Notes: generated by a model from the sequence alone, not told the origin. Shown: positions 53,326 to 62,964, counted from the first letter of the stretch. The stretch: DNA of 64,000 nucleotides from Arcanobacterium haemolyticum DSM 20595 (GCF_000092365.1 NC_014218.1:1240001-1304000); one strand, 5' to 3'. Program-made: numbers and translations.

Positions 53326-54075
53326 CTACGCATCAAACACCTGCCGGAACTTCACAATGCGCTCCTGATCCGTAGAAAAGAACTCGGTAGCGCACCCATC
53401 GAACCCAATCACACCATCTTGCATGAAGATAATGCGATCAGCGATCGTCCGAGCAAACCCCATATCGTGAGTCACAAGAACAATAGCCGTATCGCCTTCG
53501 GCAACACGCTGCAACACTGTACGAACTTCGGAGGCGAGCTCGGGATCGAGAGCCGATGTTGGTTCATCGCACAACAAAAACTCTGGTTCCATTGCCAACG
53601 CGCGAGCAATTGCCACACGTTGCTTCTGACCGCCTGACAGCTGGTACGGGTAAGCATCCTCACGGCCACTCAACCCAACCGTGGCGATCAGTTCACGCCC
53701 CAACGCACACGCATCTTTTTTTGCCATGCCGCGAGCCTTAATCGGCCCTAGCGTCACATTTTCTAGCACAGTCAAGTGAGCGAACAGCTGAAAATCCTGG
53801 AACACCATCGCGGAGTGGCTACGGACGGTACGCTTATCATCCTTCGTAAGCTTCTTCGAAAAATCCACCGTGCAGTCCGAAACGCTCAACGTTCCACTGT
53901 CTGGAGTTTCAAGCAGGTTGAGCGTACGTAACAACGTAGATTTTCCAGAACCCGATGGCCCTAAGATAACTGTGGTTTCGTCCGGATCAAAATCGATACT
54001 CATGTTCTGAAGTGCGGTGACCTCAGAACCGTCCTTCGCAGTAAAACGTTTAGTCAGCGAATCAACGCGTAGCAT
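53326..54075 (-). CDS. Polar amino-acid ABC transporter ATPase
   Basis: 249 residues. Walker A GPSGSGKSTL, signature LSGGQKQRVAIARAL, Walker B FLLCDEPTSALDPE and switch VTHD match the GlnQ/TcyC class. The start touches the permease stop (54075), so the genes are coupled. With the permease and binding lipoprotein it imports an amino acid, perhaps cystine. Confidence 0.94.
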   Translation of the reverse strand: MLRVDSLTKRFTAKDGSEVTALQNMSIDFDPDETTVILGPSGSGKSTLLRTLNLLETPDSGTLSVSDCTVDFSKKLTKDDKRTVRSHSAMVFQDFQLFAHLTVLENVTLGPIKARGMAKKDACALGRELIATVGLSGREDAYPYQLSGGQKQRVAIARALAMEPEFLLCDEPTSALDPELASEVRTVLQRVAEGDTAIVLVTHDMGFARTIADRIIFMQDGVIGFDGCATEFFSTDQERIVKFRQVFDA

Positions 54076-54743
54076 CAGTTGGCCTCCACAAACTTCGAAG
54101 TCCGCTTTTCAAGCCAATGCTGCCCAGCGGTCAAAACGGAATTGATCATCAAGTAAATAAAGGCAACTTCCACATACAACAGCAATGGTTCGAAGGTGAC
54201 AGCCGCGAGCTGTTGGCCTCGCAAGAACACATCCACCAATGTAATCGACGATACTAACGATGTCCCCTTCACCAAATCGATGAAATCAGATGACAGCGGC
54301 GGAATCGCGATCCGGAATGCCTGCGGCGCAACAATCGACCACAAGATCTGCCGATGCGTCATATTCAGAGATTGCCCAGCTTCCCACTGACCACGCGGCA
54401 CGGCTTTCAACCCTGAGCGGAGGGCTTCGGCGGTGTAGGCACCGGCGTTGAGCGCGAGGGTCATGATGGCCACCGGCCAGGCGTCAATCACAATGCCTGC
54501 ACGCGGCAACCCGTAGAACACGATGAAAAGCTGTACGAGTAGCGGCGTGCCACGGAAAATCCACACATATACGGCACCGATCTGGGCCAATACTAAGATC
54601 CGTTCGAATCGCACCACGGCCACCAAACCGCCAAGCACAAGCGCAATAACGAACGAAATCAGTGCCAGTGGAATCGTCACAGTGACTGTGGCAGCTAAGA
54701 GTGCGGGGAGTGAATCAGCCCACAGGCTCAGAGCGTCGGTCAT
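54075..54743 (-). CDS. Polar amino-acid ABC transporter permease
   Basis: 222 residues, about five membrane segments, HisM/GlnP family. The region YVWIFRGTPLLVQLFIVFYGLP and the EAA loop EALRSGLKAVPRGQWEAGQS are diagnostic. It overlaps the binding-protein stop by 4 bp. As a single permease gene it probably acts as a homodimer. Confidence 0.95.
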   Translation of the reverse strand: MTDALSLWADSLPALLAATVTVTIPLALISFVIALVLGGLVAVVRFERILVLAQIGAVYVWIFRGTPLLVQLFIVFYGLPRAGIVIDAWPVAIMTLALNAGAYTAEALRSGLKAVPRGQWEAGQSLNMTHRQILWSIVAPQAFRIAIPPLSSDFIDLVKGTSLVSSITLVDVFLRGQQLAAVTFEPLLLYVEVAFIYLMINSVLTAGQHWLEKRTSKFVEAN

Positions 54744-55552
54744 TTGGTACCTGCTTGTGGTTGTGCCGAGATGTCTTCACCAACGTATTTTTTGGTGATT
54801 TCTGCGATGGAGCCGTCTTTGAGGCGTTTGGTGATTGCAGCGTTGAGTTCTTTCAGGAACGCGTCTTCACCTTTTTTCACTAAGATGGAGCAGCATCCTG
54901 GAGTTTCGACTTCCCCATCGAGGAGCCGGATTGCCGATTTGGGGTTGTTTTCTGCGTAGAGTTTGAACGTGACGAGCGAGTTGAGCGTGGTGTCTGCGCG
55001 CCCTGCCGATACCAGATCGATTGCTTGGACGAAGCCTTCAACGGGAACGATGTCTAGTTTGTATGTTTCTTTGGCGAGCATTCCCAAGTTTGAGGTGGTG
55101 CTTTGGGCGGCTTTTTGGGTTGTGAGATCGTCGATTGAGGTGAGTGGCGAATCGGCTCGTACGGCGAATTTGGCCACGTCACGCGTGTATGGCACGGTGA
55201 AATCGTATTTTTCCTTGCGTTCGTCTGATACCGCAAGGTTGTTGATTACTACGGGGTATTTTCCGGCGTCTACGCCCGCGATGAGGCCGTCCCATGGGGC
55301 AACAGTGAATTTGACGTCCGCTCCCAGATCTTTCGCCAAAAGTTTCATAATATCTACTTCGATTCCGGCTAGGTTTCCGGATTCATCAGTGTAGGAGTAT
55401 GGACGGTAGGTGCCTTCGGTTCCCACGGCAATAGTTTTAGTTGCTTTTGTGGTTTCGAGGAGCTTTCCGGCCGGCGTTGCTGTCGTGGTGGAGCAGGCGG
55501 CTAGCATGAGGGTTGCGATAGCTATGGCACTGATTCGTTTCGTGGCGGACAT
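54740..55552 (-). CDS. Amino-acid-binding lipoprotein of the ABC importer
   Basis: 270 residues. Lipobox LAACS after a short signal peptide, then the solute-binding family 3 fold: GTEGTYRPYSYTDESGNLAG, IEVDIMKLLAKDLGADVKF and the later FTVPYTRD. This opening is typical of cystine or polar amino-acid binders. ATG 55552 follows AAGGAAGGGACCT; a longer frame is unlikely. First gene of the operon. Confidence 0.93.
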   Translation of the reverse strand: MSATKRISAIAIATLMLAACSTTTATPAGKLLETTKATKTIAVGTEGTYRPYSYTDESGNLAGIEVDIMKLLAKDLGADVKFTVAPWDGLIAGVDAGKYPVVINNLAVSDERKEKYDFTVPYTRDVAKFAVRADSPLTSIDDLTTQKAAQSTTSNLGMLAKETYKLDIVPVEGFVQAIDLVSAGRADTTLNSLVTFKLYAENNPKSAIRLLDGEVETPGCCSILVKKGEDAFLKELNAAITKRLKDGSIAEITKKYVGEDISAQPQAGTK

Positions 55553-55763
55553 AGGTCCCTTCCTTTTATTTTTCGACGACGCCGGAGCGTTCACTTCGTC
55601 ATTTCTTGTATGCAGAGGTAAGCGTGCGAGCGATGCTCAAGCACATTGGCGACAACAGCACGATGCCAGAGAGGGACTGCTCTTGACCAAAGAATGTGAG
55701 GGTACATATTTCTGCATATTTTAATTTTCAAATTATTTGTGGCAATGTGTCAATTGGCAGGCT

Positions 55764-55769
55764 TATAAT
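55764..55769 (+). promoter_or_regulatory. -10 box of the NifX-like gene
   Basis: TATAAT ends 7 bp before the chosen ATG (55777), so transcription would begin at or next to the start codon, implying a leaderless mRNA. A good -35 is not obvious. Confidence 0.5.
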
Positions 55770-55776
55770 GAGAGGC

Positions 55777-56124
55777 ATGATACGTCAAAATGATATCCAT
55801 GTAGCAGTTAATGTCCGCGGCGATCATGTGGGAGGCGGTCTAGGCAAAGCGCATACAATGGCCGTTGCCACGGTTGCCGATGGCGCGATCCTTTCTTGGG
55901 AAGAGATCCACGTGGGCTGGGATCTACTTCATGGCCAAGGGCCGGAAGGTACCCATCATGGCCGGATCGTTCGATTTATGCGTGAGCATGCCATCTCGGT
56001 AGTTGTCACCGGGCACCTTGGCCTTCCTATGCGTAACACGCTGGGTAAGTTGGGCGTGCGGGTTGTGACTAGTGATGGTATAGCGAAAACTGTGGCACTG
56101 GAGGCTTGTAACGTATCTGCGTGA
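55777..56124 (+). CDS. NifB/NifX-type iron-molybdenum cofactor domain protein
   Basis: 115 residues with the dinitrogenase iron-molybdenum cofactor biosynthesis fold: an N-terminal strand IHVAVNV, the GGGLGKAHTMAV segment, and VVVTGHLGLPMRNTLGKLGVRVV. Outside nitrogen fixers such small proteins may bind metal clusters or act in unknown redox roles; no nif genes are present. The start is uncertain between ATG 55768 and 55777; the latter fits the -10 position. It converges on the brnQ cluster. Confidence 0.8.
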   Translation: MIRQNDIHVAVNVRGDHVGGGLGKAHTMAVATVADGAILSWEEIHVGWDLLHGQGPEGTHHGRIVRFMREHAISVVVTGHLGLPMRNTLGKLGVRVVTSDGIAKTVALEACNVSA

Positions 56125-56126
56125 CT

Positions 56127-57425
56127 TTACGCTTCTATCAACACTGGTTTCTTAAAAAACACGTCAAGAATCAGACCGATCACCAACCCAGCTAGTGCTG
56201 GAGCAACCCACGCCATCTGCAGATACCCCATAGGGAACACGTCAAGGAAGATGCGCAATGATTCGAACATCTCAAACCCTGTGGAGTAGAGAGCTTCGAA
56301 CACTGCCAAGAATCCTGCGATCCAGGCAGATACCCGATAGCTCCAATAAAGCTCTAGAGGCATGATTGCATCTAGCAACGCCACAAGCACTAGGCAGATC
56401 ACCATCGGATAGAGTAATTGATTAAGCGGAGCAACAACGGCAAGAATACGTTCCAAGCCTAGGTTGGCCAGCGCAAATGATACCCCTACACACATCAGCA
56501 ACCACGAGTGCGCCGATATCTGTGGAACCAAGGTGTGGAAGTAGTGAACGAACGCAGCGATAAGGCCCAATGTTGTGGTTAAACAGGCCAGTACAACGAT
56601 AGCTCCGAAGAGCATCTGCCCTGCTTTTCCGAAGGCACCATGTGCCACACCAGAAATGACTGCGGCACCGTTCGAACCGGTCCCCACCAAACCTACGCGA
56701 ATCAGGCCGAGGTAAACAATCGTCAGTAGCATTCCTGCAAAAACGCCAGCTAATGCCGTTGAGCGTTGGAGTTGCCGATCTTTGTGCCCGGCCGCGGCAA
56801 AAGCCGCCACTATAACGCCGCCAAAAACTAGAGCAGCCAGCGCATCCATTGTAAAGTAACCTTGAATGAAGCCTCCTACCACTGGTGATGTTACGAACAT
56901 GTCTTTCGGTTCAACATTAACTTCTGGCAATGAGAAGGACGCAATAACTAAGGCTAACAGCAGGGCAAGCAGAGCTGGGGTCAGCCACGTTCCGATGTTG
57001 CGCACCATCTGTGCAGGCCGGCGGGCAAGAAAATATGCCACGGTGAAGAATCCTGCCGAATAGGCCAACAATGCCAGCTGGCTATTCCCCACTATTGGCG
57101 CAGCAGCGAATTCGAAACTTACTGCGCCAACGCGTGGAATCCCGTAAATCATGCCACAGGATAAGAAAATAATAGTTGTCAATACAAAGCCAACTGGGGC
57201 GCCTAAACGATCCGCGAACCGTTCTTCTTCTGGATGTTTTGTGGCTAGAGCGATCATCGACAGGGCTGGCAATAAGACCCCCGATGCGATGAACCCAATA
57301 GCGGATACCCACGATTGGGTTCCGGCATTAACTCCGATCATCACAGGAATAATCAGGTTGCCAGCGCCGAAGAACATTGCAAATAAGGCAAGCCCTGTCA
57401 CAAACACGATCCGGTTGGATTTCAT
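56127..57425 (-). CDS. brnQ: Branched-chain amino acid carrier BrnQ (copy 3 of 3)
   Basis: 432 residues, twelve membrane segments, LIVCS family symporter for Leu/Ile/Val. It opens GLALFAMFFGAGNLIIPVMIG and contains YFTMDALAALVFGGVIV and LACLTTTLGLIAAFVHYF, the family hallmarks. Its start overlaps the stop of the middle copy by 4 bp. All three copies share these segments and derive from tandem duplication. Confidence 0.94.
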   Translation of the reverse strand: MKSNRIVFVTGLALFAMFFGAGNLIIPVMIGVNAGTQSWVSAIGFIASGVLLPALSMIALATKHPEEERFADRLGAPVGFVLTTIIFLSCGMIYGIPRVGAVSFEFAAAPIVGNSQLALLAYSAGFFTVAYFLARRPAQMVRNIGTWLTPALLALLLALVIASFSLPEVNVEPKDMFVTSPVVGGFIQGYFTMDALAALVFGGVIVAAFAAAGHKDRQLQRSTALAGVFAGMLLTIVYLGLIRVGLVGTGSNGAAVISGVAHGAFGKAGQMLFGAIVVLACLTTTLGLIAAFVHYFHTLVPQISAHSWLLMCVGVSFALANLGLERILAVVAPLNQLLYPMVICLVLVALLDAIMPLELYWSYRVSAWIAGFLAVFEALYSTGFEMFESLRIFLDVFPMGYLQMAWVAPALAGLVIGLILDVFFKKPVLIEA

Positions 57426-58738
57426 CTGGCCTCCAGAGCGGTGGTAGAGCGATCACTTGTTATATCAAGGATAATTCCAGTGCCTATTGCAACCACAGTT
57501 GGCACAACCCATGCCATCTGCAAGTGCCCAATCGGGAAGATAACAAGGAATTCGCGCAACGGCCCAAACATACTAAGTTTGGTTGAGTAGAGTGCTTGCG
57601 GGATTGCCATGATCACTGCAGTATAGGTTCCGAGGCGGTATGCCCATGCCAAACGTCGCTTCCCTGGCATGATTGTTTCAATGAGTGCCACAACGATCAG
57701 TGAGATCGTGATTGGGTAGAGTAACTGGTTGATTGGCGCTACCAGGGACAGGATCGTTTCCAGCCCCAAGTTTGAGAGTGGGAATACTACCGCTAAGTGG
57801 ATCAGTAACCAGCCATGTTGCGAAATTTTGGGGAACAGTTTGTGGAAATAGTCCGACGACGATGCCAAGAGTCCCAGCGCGGTAGTTAAGCAGGCGAGGA
57901 AAATGATCACGCCGAAGACGAGCTGCCCAGTTCGCCCGAAGAGCTGATGCGACACTTGGGTGATGACTACTGCCCCGTTTGGCCCATCTCCTACTGCACC
58001 TAAGTGGATGAGTCCTACATAGCAGATGGCTAACAGCGAACCGGCAAGGATGGATGCCCATGCCATTCCGCGGCGCAGTTCTTTTCCGACGAATCCTGAT
58101 GCGGACAGCGCCCCCAAGATGACTGGCCCATACATGAGGGTAGCCAGTGAATCCATCGTGAAGTAGCCTTCGATCAAGCCGTCAACGAACGGAGCGTCAA
58201 TATACGGTTCAACGGTTGGGTGATCCAGTTCAGGAAGTGCATATGAGGCGACCACCAAAATGACCAAAAGAATCAGCAACACTGGCGTGAGGAATCCGCC
58301 GATGCGTTCAATGATTTTTGCCGGCTGGCGCACTAACACATAACAAATCCCGAAAAAGATCACTGTGTAGAAAAAGAGTTGGAGATGCCCGGAACCCACC
58401 AGTGGAACTGCAGCCATCTCAAAGCTCACTGCCGCTACGCGAGGAGTTGGGTAGAGCATTGCGGTAGCAACGAAAAGAATGGTTGTGAAAATGAGACCGA
58501 ACCGAGGCCCTACACGATCAGCGATTCTCTCTTCGCCTTCACGCAACGTGCCCGCAGCGATCATACCTGCAACAGTTAGAACCGCGCCTGTAAGCACAAA
58601 TCCAAGCACCGCTACGTATGCTTTATCCCCTGCTTGAACACCTATCATCGCAGGTAGGATCAAATTTCCGGCACCAAAAAACATTGCAAAAAGAGCGAAG
58701 CCGGCAAAAATAATTGATTTTGTAGAGTGAGAAACCAT
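57422..58738 (-). CDS. brnQ: Branched-chain amino acid carrier BrnQ (copy 2 of 3)
   Basis: 438 residues. Same architecture: FALFAMFFGAGNLILPAMIG, YFTMDSLATLMYGPVILG and LACLTTALGLLASSSDYFHK. It is the most divergent of the three in the loop regions. The gap of 70 bp to the first copy could hold its own ribosome-binding site or promoter; the 4-bp overlap couples it to copy 3. Confidence 0.94.
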   Translation of the reverse strand: MVSHSTKSIIFAGFALFAMFFGAGNLILPAMIGVQAGDKAYVAVLGFVLTGAVLTVAGMIAAGTLREGEERIADRVGPRFGLIFTTILFVATAMLYPTPRVAAVSFEMAAVPLVGSGHLQLFFYTVIFFGICYVLVRQPAKIIERIGGFLTPVLLILLVILVVASYALPELDHPTVEPYIDAPFVDGLIEGYFTMDSLATLMYGPVILGALSASGFVGKELRRGMAWASILAGSLLAICYVGLIHLGAVGDGPNGAVVITQVSHQLFGRTGQLVFGVIIFLACLTTALGLLASSSDYFHKLFPKISQHGWLLIHLAVVFPLSNLGLETILSLVAPINQLLYPITISLIVVALIETIMPGKRRLAWAYRLGTYTAVIMAIPQALYSTKLSMFGPLREFLVIFPIGHLQMAWVVPTVVAIGTGIILDITSDRSTTALEAR

Positions 58739-58808
58739 GGAACAACCTATTTTCTTTAACGTGGATCGACGCCAGTCATGGGTTCATGACCAGCCGCGGA
58801 GGCGGGGG

Positions 58809-60122
58809 CTAGAGCCCCTTCGTAAGTCGACCACGGTAGACGTCTGCCCCCAGCCCGATGAGGAATGCAACACCGGCAGGTACAATCCATGCCATCTGTA
58901 AGTGCCCAAATGGGAAAATATCGAGGACAGAACGTAGCGGCAAAAACACCGATAACGACGTAGAATAAAGCGCTTCAAGCAACGCCAGGCCAGCCGTAAT
59001 CCACGCAGGAACACGGTAAGCAAAGTACAAGCGGTTAGGTGTAGCCAAATCCAGCAAGGTAGCCACAACAAGAACCATCACGATTGGATACAGAAGTTGG
59101 TTAGCTGGTGCAACAACTGCCAAAATACGTTCCAGCCCCAGATTAGTGAGCACAAACGATACGAGGGTAGCAATAATCAGCCAGCCTTGGCGGCTCACCT
59201 GTGGAACCAGTTTGTTGAAATAGTCAACAGATGCGCCGATTAAGCCGAGCGCCGTCGTCAAACATGCCAACACAACGATTAAACCAAAAAAGGTCTGGCC
59301 AACCGGACCAAATAAATCGCGTGCTACACGAGCCGTGAGTGCGGCACCGTTAGAACCAGTGCCAACTTGCCCCACACGCACCAAACCAACATAAACGAAC
59401 GTAAGGAAAACGCCAGCCATCATACCGGCGGTCGCGGTACCGCGGTGAACCTGCTGAGAATTAAAACCGGCAGCTTTCAACGACGAAATCACAACGCCAC
59501 CGAACATCAATGCTGCCAGCGCGTCCATCGTAAAGTAACCCTGGATAAAACCGGCAATCACTGGAGACGCAACGTATAAACCCGTAGGTTCAATGTGAGT
59601 CGCAGGCATCGCCCACGCACCCGCAATCAATACAACTAACAACACGAGTAATGCGGGAGTCAACCACACGCCGATACTGCGAATAACCATCTTCGGACTA
59701 CGCACGATCGCAAACGCGCCAGCGAAGAATAAAGCCGAATAGACAGCGAGTGCCGCCTGGGACGTAGACTCTGACGCGGTCGAAAGATACGGACCAAATG
59801 CCATTTCAAAGCTCACGGCGCCCACGCGCGGAATCGCATAAAGCATTCCGGTAAAGAGGAAGATCAGTGTTGTAACAATCAATCCCATCCTCGCACCAAG
59901 GCGATCAGCCAGGCGGAGTTCCCCTTCGCGGAGTGTAGACATCGCCACCATTGAAAGGACAGGCAATAACACGCCCGTGGAAACGAAACCGATTGCGGCG
60001 CTCCACGCGGTGATGCCCGCGTCTGCACCAATCATCACGGGGACAATGAGATTTCCAGCGCCAAAAAACATGGCGAACAGTGCCAAACTGGTGACCACAA
60101 GAGTTCGCATGTGTGCCGACAT
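58809..60122 (-). CDS. brnQ: Branched-chain amino acid carrier BrnQ (copy 1 of 3)
   Basis: 437 residues. SLALFAMFFGAGNLIVPVMIG, YFTMDALAALMFGGVVIS and LACLTTALGLIGASVDYFNK show the family. Closest by eye to copy 3. ATG 60122 follows GATGGGGTG; a slightly longer frame begins at 60164. First gene of the triplet, so the main promoter should lie in the 328-bp region before tag. Confidence 0.94.
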   Translation of the reverse strand: MSAHMRTLVVTSLALFAMFFGAGNLIVPVMIGADAGITAWSAAIGFVSTGVLLPVLSMVAMSTLREGELRLADRLGARMGLIVTTLIFLFTGMLYAIPRVGAVSFEMAFGPYLSTASESTSQAALAVYSALFFAGAFAIVRSPKMVIRSIGVWLTPALLVLLVVLIAGAWAMPATHIEPTGLYVASPVIAGFIQGYFTMDALAALMFGGVVISSLKAAGFNSQQVHRGTATAGMMAGVFLTFVYVGLVRVGQVGTGSNGAALTARVARDLFGPVGQTFFGLIVVLACLTTALGLIGASVDYFNKLVPQVSRQGWLIIATLVSFVLTNLGLERILAVVAPANQLLYPIVMVLVVATLLDLATPNRLYFAYRVPAWITAGLALLEALYSTSLSVFLPLRSVLDIFPFGHLQMAWIVPAGVAFLIGLGADVYRGRLTKGL

Positions 60123-60338
60123 CACATCACCCCATCTCTTACGCACTAGAAGTAACGTCAACATATAGTTAATTAGCTTTAAGAATAAGGATAGAAAAAG
60201 CGAATACCCAAATTAATACCCACGTTCGTGACGTATCGTTCACATTCTGAGATGCGGTAGACGTGACAGCTCACATTTACTCGATATTGACCATTTGCTG
60301 ATCGCGATAGCATATTCTTTGCCAGCTGTCCGATTCTG

Positions 60339-60374
60339 TTGTCCACATTTTTCACGAAAAATAGGTTATCCACA
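60339..60374 (+). promoter_or_regulatory. Pair of DnaA boxes upstream of tag
   Basis: TTGTCCACA (60339-60347, the form preferred in high-GC Actinobacteria) and TTATCCACA (60366-60374, perfect consensus), same orientation, 27 bp apart, in AT-rich DNA. The 328-bp gap between brnQ and tag holds no gene. It is too small for oriC; DnaA-dependent regulation or titration is possible. Confidence 0.55.
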
Positions 60375-60450
60375 GATTTTTCTTCCTACCGCGAGCGCTT
60401 GTGTTTACCCGCTACGGTGGAGATCAGAAGAAAATTCGAAAGGAACACTG

Positions 60451-61014
60451 ATGAATGTACTCGACCGCCCACGCTGCACCTGGGTTAATCCCAAAAACCC
60501 GCTATATGTGAAGTACCATGACGCCGAATGGGGTCAGCCTCTTCAACATGACGTTCAACATTTTGAACTCCTGGCTTTAGAAACGTTCGTTGCAGGACTT
60601 TCATGGGAAACGGTGCTCAATAAGCGGGAGGCTTTTCGGGAGGCTTTCGATCATTTCAACCCCGCAACGGTGGCATCGTATGACGACGTCGATGTCTCAC
60701 GTCTCTTGAACAACCCACGTATTATCCGCAACAGGAAAAAGATTTGTGCGACAATCAGTAACGCTCAGGTTTTCCTTGGCGTTGTGAACGATTATGGATC
60801 GTTTGACGCATATATATGGAGTTTCTTAAACAGCGATCATCCTGTTCACATGGATTCAAACATCACCATTTCGCCCGAATCTACAGCACTAGCGGCAGAT
60901 CTCAAAAAACGTGGGATACGTTTCTTTGGTCCCACAACTGCGCATTCGTATTTGCAGGCTGCAGGCTTCGTTATTGCCCACTCCCCCGGATGCTACTTAT
61001 CAGAAAATCATTAA
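60451..61014 (+). CDS. tag: DNA-3-methyladenine glycosylase I
   Basis: 187 residues; removes 3-methyladenine from DNA. RCTWVNPKNPLYVKYHDAEWG holds the Cys and His zinc ligands and the conserved W; the C-terminal ligands are in IAHSPGCY (His and Cys). ETFVAGLSWETVLNKREAFR is the base-pocket region. ATG 60451 follows AAAGGAACACTG. DnaA boxes upstream hint at cell-cycle linked control. Confidence 0.95.
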   Translation: MNVLDRPRCTWVNPKNPLYVKYHDAEWGQPLQHDVQHFELLALETFVAGLSWETVLNKREAFREAFDHFNPATVASYDDVDVSRLLNNPRIIRNRKKICATISNAQVFLGVVNDYGSFDAYIWSFLNSDHPVHMDSNITISPESTALAADLKKRGIRFFGPTTAHSYLQAAGFVIAHSPGCYLSENH

Positions 61015-61174
61015 TCTTGTAATCAATTAGGCCATGAAGTTTCTGCAATTGTCCGAGCTGTATACGCCCCTAGATCACGGTCCTGGAAGACTCGAGCTAG
61101 CACGATAGAAGAAATTTCGAGCGTATAAATTGGATGTTCCAAAGCGCTCTAACTCGGGCTGTAAAAATTACACT

Positions 61175-61195
61175 ACGCGCGTAGTCTACGCGCGT
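61175..61195. promoter_or_regulatory. 21-bp GC-rich palindrome upstream of the MgtC-like gene
   Basis: ACGCGCGTAG and CTACGCGCGT around a single T, 78 bp before the next start. TetR-type operators often look like this. No regulator gene is adjacent. Confidence 0.5.
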
Positions 61196-61272
61196 CAACC
61201 AGTTTTTCCTCTCTTTTCCTCTTTCAAAGATGTACCATGTGCAGATAGACGAACGGAAAGAAGCCTCAAATT

Positions 61273-61968
61273 ATGTGGAACGTACTAAATATGGAGCAGT
61301 TTCTCTCTGGCGCAGTAAGTTTGTTGATAACAACCGTGCTGTGTTTCTTGTTGGGAGTAGAACGCTACTACCACAATAAGGATGCTGGAGTGAAAACCCA
61401 CGTACTCGTGGGAATGGGTGCCTGCCTGTTTACTCTTGTTTCCATTCACGGTTTCGCTTCCACAACAGTTCCCTTAGATCCCTCCCGTTTAGCAGCACAA
61501 ATCGTTTCGGGCGTGGGCTTCTTGGGTGCTGGGGTTATTTTCGTCAATAACGATACGGTCAAAGGTCTAACCACAGCCGCGACTATCTGGATTTCCGCAG
61601 CTATGGGTGTGGCCTGCGGCGCTGGCATGTCACTTCTGGCCCTAGCCACACTGATTATTCACTACATCCTTATTTTCGCTATCGGCCCCCTGACCAACCG
61701 CATTCCTTCAACGCACCATTTAGACCGCACTGTTGTGGAATATGAAGCAGGGCGTGGCGTTATGCGGCGGATCCTTGTTGCAGCCACGAGTTTAGGCTAT
61801 AAAGTTATGGTCAATTCCACCACGGTTATCGAAACTGAAAACGGTACGGGTATGCGTGCCGTAATGAAGTTTGATGGCCCCTACCCTCGCCACGCACTCC
61901 ATGAAAAACTCGCTGCTATTAAAGGAGTGAATGCAGTTGACGAAGTTAGCCGAACAGCATTGGATTGA
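61273..61968 (+). CDS. MgtC/SapB-family membrane protein
   Basis: 231 residues. Five membrane segments in the first 145 residues with LGVERYYHNKDAGVKTHVLVGMGACLF and QIVSGVGFLGAGVIF, the MgtC/SapB core, then a C-terminal ACT-like soluble domain (about 155-231). MgtC proteins affect magnesium homeostasis and intracellular survival; SapB-like ones are less defined. Overlaps the start of the reductase pseudogene. Confidence 0.92.
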   Translation: MWNVLNMEQFLSGAVSLLITTVLCFLLGVERYYHNKDAGVKTHVLVGMGACLFTLVSIHGFASTTVPLDPSRLAAQIVSGVGFLGAGVIFVNNDTVKGLTTAATIWISAAMGVACGAGMSLLALATLIIHYILIFAIGPLTNRIPSTHHLDRTVVEYEAGRGVMRRILVAATSLGYKVMVNSTTVIETENGTGMRAVMKFDGPYPRHALHEKLAAIKGVNAVDEVSRTALD

Positions 61969-62964
61969 TGCCCCGCAACGTGCACGGTTCTGTGCGGCTC
62001 TATTTTTCTGTTTCCTTGGCCTACTTGGTGGAATCCTTATTGGGCTAACGTTACTCAATTTGAATGAGACCCAAGGATCCATCATCTACACAGTCTCAGT
62101 TCTCTCTGCCGTCCTAGATCACGCAGGCGGGTTTTCCGCCATATCGGCATGGGCGGCCACGCTATTCTCTGACATCGTTGAACTCCAGTGGTTATTCTCT
62201 GCAGCAGTTAGCACACTATTATTCGCTATCGCAGGCATAGCCTCCTGGAAGAGAATTCGTTACCGAATGCGTTATACGACATGGTGGACTATCCACCTGT
62301 ATCTCTATCTCGCAGTGATCTTCTCGTTCATGCACCAAGTATCGTTAGGTGGCCCATTTGCTCGTGGATTAGGAAAAGCGCTGTGGATAGCATGCTTCAG
62401 TATTCGCTGCCATCATATGGTACAGAATCGCCGTCCCGGTATGGAGATCGGTTCGCGGCCACGTCGTCGTCACAAAAATTATCAAAGAAAACTCGCACGT
62501 GACGTCCGTGATTGTTTCGGGAAGAAACCTAGAAAAAATCGCCACTGCGCCAGGTCAGTTCTTCTACTGGAGATTCGGCACCCCGGGACTCATGTATATG
62601 GCACACCCATCTTCCGTATCGGACTGTTCCACACCAAATCAGCTTCGCATATCAGTGAAAGGATATGGCGCCGCATCAAAAGCACTTGTCAATTTGCGCC
62701 CCGGAACTCGCGTGTATATCGAAGGCCCCTACGGGGTTTCAACGTCAGAAACCGCAGCGCCCCAATGTTACGCTTCATCTGCTCGCCGGATCACGAAAAG
62801 TGTATCCGCTAGATGCCAGAATGATACGGGACATACTTGGGGACGTCACAGAGAGCACAATCCACCTGTGTGGCCCGTCTCGCTTCATAGAACATGTAAC
62901 TAAGGGGATGCTAACCTTGTCTGCGGATCGGGAACGCATCCATACTGAATACATTGATTGGTAA
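61931..62964 (+). pseudogene. Broken ferric-reductase-like flavocytochrome gene
   Basis: Frame 1 (61931 to about 62400) encodes membrane segments ending TWWTIHLYLYLAVIFSFMHQ. A frameshift near 62400 moves to a frame reading AAIIWYRIAVPVWRSVRG, then SVIVSGRNLEKIATAPGQFF and YIEGPYGVST, the FAD domain. Most of the NAD(P)H domain is then missing, and a third frame resumes at LHLLAGSRKVYPLDARMI and STIHLCGPSRFIEHV to 62964. Two frame changes and an internal deletion mean the reductase is dead although the flanking genes are intact. Confidence 0.85.

Noticed and set aside
60339-60374. Chromosomal origin of replication
   Set aside because: Only two DnaA boxes in a short gap, with no dnaA, dnaN, rpmH or parAB genes nearby.
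61034-61111. Short frame reading MKFLQLSELYTPLDHGP upstream of the MgtC-like gene
   Set aside because: Only about 25 codons, no ribosome-binding site and no recognisable family; could be a remnant but not supportable.
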